Assembly (NCBI GenBank): GCA_026120185.1
Contig: JANUWF010001631.1
Location: 1,488,001-1,552,000 of the forward strand
DNA from: Voacanga thouarsii
Taxonomy: Eukaryota > Streptophyta > Magnoliopsida > Gentianales > Apocynaceae
Direction of reading: 5' to 3'
DNA: 64,000 bases
The position numbers were made by a program, and so were the translations under genes. The notes under the pieces are model-generated. The model worked only from the letters and a program-made list of their open reading frames with translations, had not been told where the DNA came from and made no database searches. Position 1 is the first letter of the stretch, and each line of letters starts with the position of its first letter. Below are positions 1 to 11,628 of this stretch, in pieces.

Positions 1-988
1 AATGTTGCAGACTAGGATATTAGTTAAGATATAAAGGGGGAGAAGATATTAGACTGATATGAATATGAACTGATATGATACTGTTTGGGAAATTATTAAT
101 GTTGTTGCAAATATAAACAGACTAAAAATGTTTGCTTTATTAGGTATGATTGTTGGAAAATGAATGGAAGTTTCTGCTTGGAATATTAGGATAATTTTTT
201 GGCTAAACTTCTACTTATAATACCTTGTGCTTGATTTGATTTTCTTTATGAACTGCTTGATATAAAAATTGATCATCTCTAATTTCAGTTTATGGTTGCT
301 CAAATCTTTTTATCCAAAAGTATTCTCTTCGTAATAAAGGTATCTTTAAGACTAATTTGAGAAGATATGGATATGATTCTGTGACAAAATCAAAAATTCA
401 TTCAGATGGATTGTTTTCCTTAAGTTTAAATTTTTTTGAAAATCTGGAAAATCCACTATCCCCTGTATTGTGTTAGGGGGAGTTTTAGGCTCATACTTCA
501 TTGATCCAAAATGTTTTTGAAAAAGATTCATACTGTTTTAGGCACACATCTTTTGGTCATCCAAAACTCGCATCCATAAGGGTTTTATACATATGTACAT
601 TTTGGATGTACAAAATTAATTTCAGTTTTCCCTCTTACTTTGAAATATTCATATAGGCAAATATTAAGGGGGGGGGGGGGGCATCTCATCATATAACTTT
701 ATAAAATCTTTGTATCATTATTTCTCTATGGAATAATCAAGTGACGAAAGGATAGACGATATGGAGGTAGGTTGGGTCATAGGCTCATTGAGCCATATTT
801 ATGAGTATATGCTTTAAAATTATCTATCTTAATCTCATAAGCACTCTTTGAGACCTATTATGAGAGATTGAATTTCAATGAAAAATATTCATATCTCTCT
901 CGATCAATATACTCATTCTATACACATTATTGTTCTTTATATATATATCATTTTTATCAAGTTAGTCATCACTCAAAAAGGGAGAGAT
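1..988 (+). mobile_element. 3' internal end of a SIRE-like copia retrotransposon (A)
   Basis: This AT-rich stretch has no coding potential that I can recognise. It ends in a purine-rich polypurine tract (AAAAAGGGAGAGATTG, about 975-990) placed just before a TG that opens a repeat. A tract of this form preceded by a 'gtcatc' string is usual at the 3' end of SIRE/Maximus-type copia elements, so I read the segment as the untranslated 3' end of such an element. Its coding part would lie to the left of the window. The family label is inference from the tract and the LTR, not from protein sequence. Confidence 0.4.
668..681 (+). repeat. Homopolymer run of 14 G
   Basis: Fourteen consecutive G residues occur in otherwise AT-rich DNA inside the 3' non-coding part of copia element A. 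The length should be treated as approximate because such runs are prone to sequencing and assembly error. Confidence 0.9.
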
Positions 989-2183
989 TGCTAGCCCTAA
1001 AGGCTTTCTCCTATATTTTGACTTATGACAAACATTGATGTGAACTAACTTCTGTAATCTATATGTGATAGAAAATGTTTAACCTCTATTCTAAGGCATT
1101 CAAAAATGATTGTTAAACAACTCTTAAGCTATGGAATTCAAGTATGGAAGATAAAAAAGAGGTTCAAAGTATATGACATTACATACTAAGAAGTCCTTAT
1201 AGAAGAACTTTAGACTAGGAAATGTTATTAAGGCATTTCCATTAATTCCTATGTCTTTTTACCTTTTTATTCAATTGATTTCTACCTTGAAGCACACAAT
1301 GAAAAAGATTTTAAAGTTTTGAAAATCTAAGAATGTTGGATTGAGTAGTATAGATGTTTTTGCATCCAAAAGATGCATCCAAAATCCTATAAATAGTGTT
1401 GAAATATTTCTGCCTAAAAAAGTGCCATTTTGGACATACTTTCTGGATGCATCATTGTCCAAAACCTGAGTCCAAAACACGGATAAATTTAACAGAAAAA
1501 TTATAGCCATTGATACTTCACTTTTTTGCTCTATAAATAGCCTTTAAACAAGATTAGACATAAGATTTTTGAGATATTCTTCTAAGAAACACTATTGCTT
1601 ATCAATATACAAAAATCACTTTTTATCGAGTGCTTTAAAGTGAATTCATATTGTGTCAAAGGTAAAAGTGTTTGTACTTTGTACCTTAGAGAACATCTGC
1701 TCAAACAAGTGAGCTTTTATTGTTCTGTTGATATTCAATCTCCTTTATAGTACAAGGTTATGGTGTAAAATCCATTTGGGGGTGAGCCTTGATGTGAATG
1801 TTTGATTGAGAGGTTTTGGAAAACCAAGTATGGTGATCCTCTCTTGTATGTGGTACAGTTTGATTTCATTAAGTGGAGTAAATTAAATTTGGTTGAAAAT
1901 CCTTAAGTGGGAGCTTAAGGTAGTAGACGTAGATCTTGGTAGATCAAACCACTATACATTCTATGTCTCATTTCTTTTCATATGTCGTTGACTGCTTTGT
2001 ATTTCTATCTTTAGTCTGAATCTGAATATATCTCAAAGAGTTCTTGCATAACTTTCTTTGTCACCATAAAGTCGGTCCAAAAAACTTGATTATTATTATT
2101 CTGTATATCAGACGATCTAAAAATTTTTAGTTTGCTAAAAACCTTATTCTCCCCCTACTCCCTCCCCCCCCTAAGGTTTTTCA
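989..2183 (+). mobile_element. 3' LTR of copia element A
   Basis: The segment opens with TGCTAG directly after a polypurine tract and closes in TTTTTCA, giving the TG...CA form of an LTR of about 1.2 kb. Near its 3' end it has a long pyrimidine run (about 2150-2172), as SIRE-type LTRs do. The base after the LTR resumes in the LTR of element H1: from 2184 onward the sequence aligns with the reverse complement of about 31150 in the H2 copy. Element A therefore appears to be inserted into the H1 LTR, with the rest of that LTR lying left of the window. The candidate right target-site copy is CAATA (2184-2188). Confidence 0.5.
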
Positions 2184-2950
2184 CAATAAAACTCCTACAA
2201 TCGTTTTTTTATGTCAATTAGAAGAATTCGCATCAATAACCAATGATAACATGTAATCAAATACCAAGGATAACAATAGATTGAAAAAAATTCTAATTAA
2301 CTCAAAATCAAAATCTCTAAAATAATATCTAATTACAATCAAAACATTAAGCACATCATTCTTGTAGAAAAGTAAACAAAGGATAAAAGATAAACTCATA
2401 GACAAGCCCTTCTTATTCTCTTGAAAATCTCGTTTGAACAATGCTCATTTGAGTGCTGATTGAGTAGCTAGCTTGGATCCTTTAAATCACACATTTCTCT
2501 TGTGTTTTTCTTATATCTATAATCCTTATTGATACCAAAATTCATTACTAGAGAAGTCCAGTCCGAGAAGAATTCAGAAAATACCAAAATCCTTTAGGAA
2601 ATACCAAATTTGCACACAACCACCTCTGGGTAGAGTGGGCCTGGTGCCGGGTCCAATCGACCCTCCTGGCACAGGGTGTACTCTGTTCTTTCCTGAAATT
2701 TTTCTTCATTTTTTCGCTATTTATCCAGAATGTACCAGGTTCCTGGTCCCTTGGCTAACCTTGGCACCAGGTTTGTTCTGGAATTGTTTACCTTTCACTC
2801 AAAATCAACTTAAATCTATACAAATTTGTTAAAAACACTTTTTACAAGCAAAATGTTAAGTAGGAAAGAATATGCCTAATTATTACAACAAATGTATCTC
2901 AAAACGATCTCAAATAACTAGGAAAATAATGGTGATTTTAACCCTTATCA
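2184..2950 (-). mobile_element. 3' LTR of H1 (3' part cut off by element A)
   Basis: On the minus strand the LTR opens TGATAAGGGT right after a polypurine tract. It matches the H1 5' LTR (12290-13049) and both H2 LTRs over about 770 bp. The remaining roughly 650 bp of this LTR are missing because copia element A interrupts it at 2183/2184. Confidence 0.7.
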
Positions 2951-4067
2951 CATACCCCCATACTTGAACTTTTGCTTGTCCTCAAGAAAACAAGAATTAG
3001 ACACTAAGCATTTAGAACAAGACAAAAAAAATTAGCAAATTTTTCGTTACAAAATTCTTCCATAATGAAGACATAACCTTCCTCCAACTTTAAACACAAA
3101 GTTTTCATTCACTTATCCAATTTAAAACCTTGTAAACTCATATATTAAATCAAACAATTCCAAGGCCATCAAAGTTAAGTTGAACAAGCTTATATCTAGT
3201 ACAAGAAAATCATCCTACTCCTCAAGCAAAAATATAGATAATATAAATCATATAAGTTAACCCATTTAACCTATTCTTGCCTCAAATTTACACAACTCAA
3301 GTTAGTGAAACAAGAAAAACACTCCATTCTTCTTCTTCTTCTTCTTCTTTTTTTTTTTTTCTATGACTTTGGAATTGATAGCCCCAAGTGTATAGATTTC
3401 TCTTTACATACTGTATTGGCTCCCTTCTAGTCATCATTTATCATTTTTTTCAAAAATTTTCTTTTTCTTTCTTCTATCTTTCCTTACCTTCTTGCCTTTA
3501 AGATAGTCTCAAGAGAGTGTGATGCTTCTTTGTGTCTTCTCTTCTACTCACCATATTAACCCCCTTTCCAACAAAAGGTCACTTTCTTTTTTTTTTCAAC
3601 AAATGAAAGCAATTATTTTTTTTCCAACTCACATTCTTTCTTTTTTTCACTCAAAATTTTTTTCTCACATTCCTTATTTACAACTCAAAGTAAAGCAAAT
3701 TTTAAATCCGTAATACAAGAATTAATCAATAACTCTTTTCATATTCCATCATATCATCCATATTCAAACTCAAAGAATAAAATAAAACAAATGCTAAATA
3801 TAACCAAGGGTAACTTAAATTCTCAAGACTTAGCAAAAACCAACTTAATACCCAAGTTTAATTTTTAATAAAAATCAAACCATAATCAATGACAAATCCA
3901 TATCTAAAATTAAAAAGAAAATCACAATTCCATTGTAGACAAATAAGCACAATTTATCTCCAAAGTCTCCGAATGTCCAAAATTTCAATTTTTTCAATTT
4001 TTCAACAAAATTGTTTGATACCAAGAAAACACCAAGATCATTGATAAAAACTTGGACAAAGTATATT
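2951..4067 (-). mobile_element. H1 internal region, 3' non-coding segment
   Basis: The segment is collinear with the reverse complement of about 29100-30338 in H2, including the poly-purine stretch near 29640-29850 (here the TTC/T-rich stretch at 3330-3360) and the repeated phrase 'accaagaaaacacc'. No coding frame is conserved between the two copies here. The segment stops exactly at the ATATT duplication of D1. Confidence 0.65.
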
Positions 4068-4315
4068 TGTGAAACCCCAGTCAAAACCAACCTTAGAGTA
4101 AGGGGGTTGGGGTGCATATCATATTTCATTGCATGTTTAAATATATTTTTATATGATTTTATGTGCATTGAATATGTGTTTTATAGTCTAGAGGGCTTGA
4201 TTATGACTATTGAGTGAGAATGGCAAAATAGTAATTTTTGCTTGAGGTGGAAAAAGGGTGATAGCTTGAGGATTGAATAGGAATTTTTTTTTTTTTAGAT
4301 GAAACAAGAACAAGA

Positions 4316-4385
4316 GTTGTTGTGGTTTAGTAGTTAGAGCCTTAGAATTAATTCTTGAGGTCATGGGTTCAAATTCCATCATAGG
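4316..4385 (+). other. tRNA-like segment with A and B boxes inside LTR D1
   Basis: A box-A-like string (TGGTTTAGTAG, 4323-4333) and a box-B-like string (GGTTCAAATTCC, 4366-4377) stand 32 bp apart, the spacing found in a tRNA gene. The acceptor stem does not pair, so this is a tRNA relic or a SINE head rather than a functional tRNA. It lies about 250 bp into the LTR. The D2 copy starts downstream of this point, so conservation cannot be checked inside the window. Confidence 0.45.
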
Positions 4386-5975
4386 AGCTTTAGCTTGGTT
4401 AAATTTTATTTTTGCTTCTGAAGTATTATTTTCAGCCTTATGTGCTTGGAGTAGGGTATAAATGTTGTCCTAAGAGAGACATGATAGGAGTATTCTCATC
4501 TTCCTCTTGATCCTTAATTTTTGCTATTTCTCAATTCATTAGCTTGTTCAAATTGTTCAAGCCAATTTTATTCTAGAAAAATTCCAGCAATGTGCTGTGG
4601 CTTTGTAGGTTCAAAATGTCTTAGTAAAAGACATCTTAAGGACTGAAATCATGGAAGAGGGGAAAAGGATTTCAAGTGAATTAAATTCTTTGGTGAACTT
4701 TCTAAAAACTTCACTCTAGCTAGGTTCATTTTCCTTCATGCATGGAACTGAAATTTTCTGAACTTTGTGTGCCTTCAAGGTGTCGAAATTCTTAGCCATT
4801 ATTCCCTCCCAAATGCTGCTAGAAAATGGCCCTTTTGATCAGCTTGAAACCTAAATAATTTTGGCCATTTTCGGACTGCACAAAAGCTGTGCAAAACCAG
4901 GAAAATTCCTAGGCAAATTCACAGCTTTGGAGGTCCGAAACCAAGTTGCTTTCTTTCAGTTTTTGTTCAGCATCTTAGCCACTTTTTTCCTTCGTAAAGA
5001 AGGCTGGAAACCAACCTTGAAGGACCTTTGAAATCTCCTTCAAACTCCCTGCAACCTGGCTGGAAAATGGCAGCCGAAACTGCCCAGAAAAATTCCAGCA
5101 ATAGCGAAAATCCTGTGCAGAAATTTTCCAGCCTTGTTTCCTAATTCAGCCCTAGCCGAAACTCCATCATTATTCTGCACAAACCACCCTTAAACCTCCA
5201 TTAACTGAACTCCATTGTCCTTCCCAAGCATCTGCACGAAAATCCTGTCATGGATGCCTAAAAGATTTCCAAAAAAAATTCTGCAATCATGTCTTGATTT
5301 GGATACCAAAATTCCAGCCACCATGATTTAACAACTTTCCATAAAATATACCTCAACCAACCAGACCTTCCTTTCACCATTGCACACATTATTTTTGGCC
5401 ACCCTTAGCCTCCCTCAACTAGCATTCATCTAGCCGAAACACTGCCCAACAATTCGGTCATGGAAGACTTCCCAAAAGCTCTCCAACAATCAAATATATT
5501 ATTGTAATATTTAGTTTCCAAATTTGCTTCCCAAAAATATTCTTCAAGGATTCTAGCAGCTAGCCTTTCCTTTTCCCTTCCAAACCAGAAAATCAGCTAC
5601 CAAAACCCTTCAAGCAGTCAGCCAACCCTAATCCTTGTGGAATTTCGGCAGCCTCCAATCCCCAAAAGCTCTCTACTCTCTTCAACTTCAAGAACACATA
5701 GCACACCAAGAACACCTACTCCTTCCTCTCACCTAATACCTCTCCAAATCACTTCAAACTACTTCTAAAATATCCAGATTGAATCTACTCACTGCCGTAA
5801 GTCCATCAACACCCTTCTTAACATCAAACTCCAAAATCCAACTTGCTATTTTGGATAAAAAAAACCAGAAATTTTGTGAATGCTCAAGAACACCTTCAAG
5901 GTAAGTTTGTTCTAACAACTTCATGTTCTCCAACCTTGATCTCTAATGAATATATGTATGAAAAAACATGATAAT

Positions 5976-5978
<3 letters not shown>

Positions 5979-6032
<54 letters not shown>
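5979..6032 (+). repeat. (CT)27 microsatellite in LTR D1
   Basis: An uninterrupted CT dinucleotide run of 54 bp. It has a shorter counterpart at 58903-58944 in D2, so it belongs to the LTR family and varies in length between copies. Confidence 0.95.
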
Positions 6033-6034
<2 letters not shown>

Positions 6035-8396
6035 CCGAATCTCTCTCCTTCTTGGCCAGATGGCTTCTTCTCCAATGGCCATGCTTTCTCCACCTTCCTT
6101 GGACGGATTTAAGCATCTAGGGGTTAACAACCATTCGAAACTCCTTGAAGATATTCAGCAATTAAGTAAGCCTTTTAAACCCTTCTTTAAAATTCTAGAT
6201 TCATGTGTCTAGGATGATGTTGATCGAAGATGAATCATGAGTAGGGTTGAGTATATATTGTTGTGATGAGTTAAGATTGAAGCAGGAATATATGTGTGAA
6301 TATGTTGGAGATGGGATTTATGTATGGATGGGTTATCTTGGTTGATTGTATGATGTTTTGAGGTTTAATGCATGTCTCCATGTCATAGGTAGCATTTGTG
6401 ATCAAGTATGCTAGAGATTATATCATCTATAATGAATAGGATTTATATTCTTGTGTGATTATTGAAGCCATGATTATATTTATGCTAGTAAAGGTTAGAT
6501 CATGGCTTAGTAAGTCTAGATCTATGCTTATATGCATGATTTGGATGATTTGATGAATTGAAGGATTGTGAATGTTCATGATTATGGTTAGCAATAGAAC
6601 TATGATCATGACCTAGTTGTCCATAAGCTAATTTTTATTTCATGATTAAAATATTTCATAATATGATTTTGCTAGTAATTTCGAAAAAACCCTAGGAGGG
6701 GTAGATTTGGATTATTATGTATAATAAGGATATTTTAGTCAAATAAATAATAAGTTTTGCTAGAAAAATAATATATATATATATATATGTAGATATTATA
6801 TAAAATAATGAAATCAACTAAAGCCTTTTTATTGAAATAATCATAATTAGTAAAATATTTATTACTAAAAATTTAATTATTATCTTTTAATCAAAACCCA
6901 TTAAAATTTTATTTATTATTTTTCAAGCAATACTCATTAAATTTATTTTCAACTAATTTTAGTTATCAATTATTTTCTAACAACTAAATTATTAATAAAT
7001 CATTATTTTACCTAATACCACCTAGGACTCTTTATCAAGTAAACTCTAAATTTTTCTTAGCAAGATTTAAACCATTAACTTATTAGTACTTGTTTCTCAA
7101 AACATTAATTATTTTAAATATCAAATTAGGCTTAGCTTATAAACCTATTTATTTATTGTTTGGCCTTAAAGCTTGGGACACTAGGATCATGGTAGTAGTG
7201 AGTTAAGTTGTTTTAAATTGAGAAAGTGGATTTTGGCTTGAGTTTCATTGTCGTTTGTATTTGGCCATGCGGTGTTAGGTCAGCTATTGGAGACCTTATA
7301 TTCTGAGCAAGAATCAAGTAAACTCCTACATAAAACTTGATTGATAAAACATGTTTATTATGGCAAGCTAAATGTAGAGTGCATGGACACTCAGTTTTGC
7401 AAGGGCAATTTTGGATTAACTTCTTTCCTATTTCAAACAAACACTTTATTTGAAAATTAATAAGCAAATCTACTCAATCTCAAAACTCTTTCCAAAACTG
7501 ATTTTGGCAAAGACTTTGGGAATCCTTAATTGCCATTTTCATGTGGAACAGTGTTTTGTTCATTTTATCCCAAGTTGGAAATGTCATTGAGTACTCAATA
7601 AGGGTGGACTATTAGGGCTAGTCCTTGAGGGGTTAGTGTAAGTCTCTCAGTAGGTGGTCACCTCTGAAGGGTGAGTCCTTCCCAGATGAGACGTCAGTCC
7701 AGTAGTGTCGGTCTGAGCTAGCAGTGTTCTTTTTTAGTCAAGTGGCTGTGTTTTGTCGGAATGGACAACCGGTTGTTGTTTAGGTATAGAGAAGGAGAAG
7801 TATCTTGGCCAGTAGGCCAATCACCTACTTTTGTCAGTCTACACAAAGTGTGGCATGCTGACCATAGGTTATGGGGCCCAACGTGTGGTAACCCATGATC
7901 ATTTCTTTTGAGTGGTTGATTTTTTTGATTATGTATGGTTGGAAAAGCCAAAACACCACTCTTGCTTTTGACTAATGTTTATTGCTTGCCAGTGATTTCT
8001 TATAAAGAATTTTATACTTTGCATTCACGAACTGTTTTCACCCGACACTTAAGCACACACGGACTTACTGAGATTTCTGTCTCACCACCATTTTTACCAT
8101 GATTTCAGGTCTATCCTGTTGTGGGGATGAGTAGCTAGATATTGCCTACTTTGGAGGATTTTCTAATAATTTATTTTGTGTAATGTTTTAGGGAGATGAG
8201 AGTGGATAAATTTTATTATGGATTTGTTTTTGGTATTCTTGGATTTATTTTCAGGATGTAATAAATTTTAAGTTCAAGTATCATTTTTATTCTGCTATTT
8301 TATTTGTGTGACCTAGTTATAAAGACCCTTTATCCTTTGGATGGGGCAACATCCCCGGCCCTGGCGGGCCTAAGTAGCGGGGGGTGTTACAATATT

Positions 8397-9387
8397 ATTA
8401 ACCACTCCCTCACACTTAAAGTGGACAATGTTATCATTGGCAAAAAATTAACACAAGAAAGCATCTCTAATTGGACAAAAAATAATAAAAGGGTACAAAA
8501 TTTAAGTAATACTTCCTAAGTGCAATAAAGTGCCAATATATATCCAAATTGGAAATACAGAGAAGAGCTTGTGCAAGAGAGCTTTCTTCCTACCTATAAA
8601 ACAAAACACAAATAAAAGTACAAGGAAAACACTAACAAAATAAAAACACACATAAATAAATGAAAGGAAACGAAAGAAAAATATTGAGAAAAATCCTAAC
8701 AAAGCAAATAAAGACATGACTCACTCCCCCACATTTAAGATGGAAAATATTTTCCTTATTACTAGGGGACATAGCACCTAACAACTCGAAGCACAAAACA
8801 AAAATGCAGACTCTTTCCACTCATCAGGCTTTCTCATCAAACCATTGTCAAAGAAGTTTATGCTCAAAGTAGAAAATAGACAAGATGAATGTAGAAAAAA
8901 GTGAGGTTTCTAAAAAAGTCATGTTCATGAAAACATTTTTTTCTTAGAAAACAAAATATATGAACCTCATTCTCTAACATTCCTTTAGGCACACAAATAT
9001 TTTTGCTTACGAATAAATGCACATGGTCTCTAAAGAATGCATCAAATGTGAAATCACCATTTAACCATTCAAAAGATTTATCACAATGAAAATTCCCCTT
9101 AAAACTTAGTAGTTGATTTTTTCAAAGATAGGATTGAGAAATCCTTAGTTTTCAATACATGGTCTACACAAACTATGTTACCTCCCTGAAATTAAGGTGA
9201 AGGGTAAAGATTACCACCATCCTCCAAGGGCTTCTTATGATGTAATGTTGAAAGATCTAACTCCATAAGGCATGGTAAATTCAGCACATCATCAATGGAA
9301 TCATTAGGCTTCGTCAATTAAGGGGTACCTAAAAATTCATGTAACAAAGAAAATTGAGAAATATGAGAGAATAGAATAGAATGTTAG
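8397..9387 (-). mobile_element. H1 internal region, middle segment with decayed ORF
   Basis: The segment continues H1 to the right of D1. Read on the minus strand, about 8890-9110 encodes a decayed relative of the protein predicted in H2 at 28353-28727, with shared strings such as CDKSFE, LNGDF, AFFRDH and GMLENEV. Stop codons and frame changes follow, so it is not translatable as a whole here. A string resembling a second polypurine tract (CACTCCCCCACATTTAAG, about 8722-8740) also matches H2 at 28764-28779. Confidence 0.6.
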
Positions 9388-11096
9388 TGTCGTGCCCTAG
9401 AGGCAATCACTTGTACATTGCATATGACACATTTTATTTTAATAAAAGGCATTATTTATCTTACAGTTTCTTCTTTTTACTTATAAGTAATATAACTCTT
9501 CAATAAAATCCCTAGTACAACACTGTGTTAAGGAAATCATGATAGAGATCATGATATGAGATTCCTACTACACTATATAGTGTTAGTACTTAAATAGTCC
9601 CTTGTCATAGTATTAATGTGACAAGACAACATTAATGCGTTAAGACTAGCATGTGTTAGACTTCCTGATTTGATCAGGTGGTGGTTCTTATATCCGTGAG
9701 TATTTAGATACTCAAAGTTAACACATAGATTCTTGTTAAAGGAACAAGTTCATTGGATGACCTAGCTATAAGATAATCACATGGATAACTATTTAGTGCA
9801 TGTGATATAATCTCGATATAGCAAACGTGCAAGTGTCCTTAGACTTGAGATCTCCAAGGTACTTTGTTTGCTGAGCATTTTACTTTGATTCCAATCTCTG
9901 GAGCTCAATTGAGGGCTACCTATGGGATGGATATTGGATACATTGTGAGGTAAACGAAAGTAGTTTAGAGGGTCAATAAAGGATTCACCACTCCTAATTG
10001 GAGGGGCGAATATTTCATAGCCACTTGTAGGAATTACTACTCGAGAAGTCCTTAGCAAAGGCGATTGTGTATTAGAAATTGTTCCAATTGATACACATCT
10101 AGAGTAGTGGGTTCCTGGTACAAATACTATTGTATTTGGGCCAGAATTAATTCCGGAGGGAGTTGGCACTAATTTTGTACTCCAAATCAAATGAGTTATT
10201 GTATGGTGAAAGGAGTTATTTGCACCGTCGTTTGTTATTGAAGTGTTCATGTCAAGCCACTTGACTTCCTGGAGTCTTGGGTGGTCATGATGTGTTACTA
10301 GATACCGCTCATGATCTGGGAATATGGATTTATTAATTGATGAATTAATAAACTAATCCTAATTAGAATCAATATGATTAGTTCTAATTAATTATGGATT
10401 ATTAATCTCAAAGATGTTTGTATTAATTCACGTTCCCAATTGACTGAGAAACCTAATAGGTCACACATAATAGAGGATTATATACTCAAGATGTTATTTG
10501 ATAACATAGTGTGGTTGATTGAGAGAAAGAGAAGTTGTTATGGATAAATTATAATTAGTTATAATTTGTGGTCCAAATTGCAATTGTGAGAACTTGATGT
10601 TTCCAATTACAATTAGGGAATTCTAATTGTTTTAGGATTTCGGATTTTTTAGTGAATTTTTTCTATTTATATGATGATATAACTAAAACCCTAGGAGGTA
10701 ATTCACACAAAAATTGCAGCTTCCAAAAACACTCTTCTCTTCTCTTATCTCTCTCTCTCATTTTGCTGAAATGAGAAGTGCTACCATTTTTTTCCTGCTA
10801 GCACAAGAAATTTTGGTGCTTGAGTGTTCCTCTGTGTGTATTTCTATTATAGATAATCACATACTATGATAATAGTGGTTGGACATTCAACTCTCGTGGA
10901 GTTTGATCAGGAGGATTGCTAGATCACGCCTCGACTTGAAGAAGAAAATTTTGTTCTTCGGAGGATCAAAGAAAGGTAAAAAGCTGTTACCTTTGTTCTC
11001 TTTATGTCTTATTTTCCACACATATGCAGATCCTGTGATGGTATCTCGTTTTATTTTCCGCTGCGCCGTATAAGATACGAGCCTGAGATACCTAAC
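9388..11096 (+). mobile_element. Solo LTR C1
   Basis: A 1.7 kb segment opens TGTCGTGCCC and closes near CCTAAC, with no internal region. It interrupts the H1 internal region. A second, diverged copy of the same LTR is found at 25979-26120 plus 31806-34053, ending ACCTTCACA. The flanks read GTTAG on the left and GTAGA on the right, so the target-site duplication is imperfect or the last LTR bases have been lost. The orientation is taken from the TG start and a TATA-like region near 10670, and is not certain. The 153-residue minus-strand frame at 9789-10250 is not maintained in the second copy, so I do not call it a gene. Confidence 0.65.
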
Positions 11097-11210
11097 GTAG
11101 AATAAAAAAATTTTGCATTACAGTAGGTAAAATGTTTCTTATTTCATCTCTCCTCTCTTTCAAGGTTGTTTTGTGCAAGTGCATTGGCCATTAATGCAGC
11201 TTCAACCAAC

Positions 11211-11411
11211 TTAGCTAGTTGTGTTCTTTGATGTCTCATTCACTAGGAAGATTCTCCGTACCCCCCTAAGAGAAATGTTTGTGTTGGCGACAAAGGATTT
11301 GATTGAAGTTTCAAGTGACGTCTCACAAAAAGCATTAATCCGACCTTGTAACCTTTCCAATCTATCATTATTGTAGCTCCTTTGACATTGTGCCCATGAA
11401 TAATTGTCCAT
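11211..11411 (-). CDS. Small conserved ORF of retroelement H1 (66 aa), function unknown
   Basis: The ORF begins with ATG (minus strand, 11411) and encodes a hydrophilic 66-residue peptide starting MDNYSWAQCQ. H2 has the same peptide at 27819-27989. About 36 of the first 45 residues agree, and both keep the start codon. The position just downstream of the 5' LTR and primer-binding site is where gag normally starts. I recognise no zinc knuckle or other gag motif, so gag is only a positional guess. Retention of an open start in two copies that have lost all pol genes is the main reason for listing it. It may be the N-terminus of a degraded gag or a product specific to this family. Confidence 0.45.
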   Translation of the reverse strand: MDNYSWAQCQRSYNNDRLERLQGRINAFCETSLETSIKSFVANTNISLRGVRRIFLVNETSKNTTS

Positions 11412-11601
11412 GATAATGGTTTGAACCTCACACTCAATGAAAAATATAAAAATAAAAACAAAATAAGATAACAGAAAATGAATGAAAGAAAACTTAACAA
11501 ATTAAAAATATTCACAAACTACGAAAACACAAAAGTTAGTAGCATATACAAATACAACAAAGGCTAAATCAACAATACTTGAGTGTTTTCGATAGTGCCC
11601 A

Positions 11602-11619
11602 TTCCCTGCAACGGCGCCA
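11602..11619 (-). other. Primer-binding site of H1 (tRNA-Asp)
   Basis: The plus strand reads TTCCCTGCAACGGCGCCA, which matches the 3' end of plant tRNA-Asp apart from one or two bases. The primer site is therefore on the minus strand (TGGCGCCGTTGCAGGG). It begins 9 bp inside the 5' LTR end at 11629. Athila- and Tat-like gypsy elements use the same primer. Confidence 0.8.
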
Positions 11620-11628
11620 AAAACTTAG

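Larger units (their letters stand above)
4068..8391 (+). mobile_element. Solo LTR D1 of a Tekay/Del-like gypsy element
   Basis: A single 4324 bp LTR runs from TGTGAAACCC to GGTGTTACA. It is flanked by perfect 5 bp target-site duplications, ATATT at 4063-4067 and 8392-8396. Removing the LTR and one duplication restores the H1 internal sequence as seen in H2 (acaaag-t/a-atatt-a versus acaaagaacatta). The same LTR recurs at 57354-61327 (plus) and 61849-64000 (minus). In the 57354 copy it is followed by a TATCAGAG-type primer-binding site, which fixes the orientation. No internal sequence remains, so LTR-LTR recombination removed it. The open frames inside it (for example 5946-6212, running through the CT repeat) are not conserved as proteins. 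Confidence 0.88.

Noticed and set aside
5896..6212. Three overlapping ORFs on both strands across the CT repeat
   Set aside because: The open length comes from the CT/GA repeat. The corresponding frame in D2 has a different length and ending, and there is no shared protein.
9789..10250. 153-residue minus-strand ORF in LTR C1
   Set aside because: It lies wholly in an LTR, and the second copy (C2) is broken by indels in that frame. No recognisable domain.
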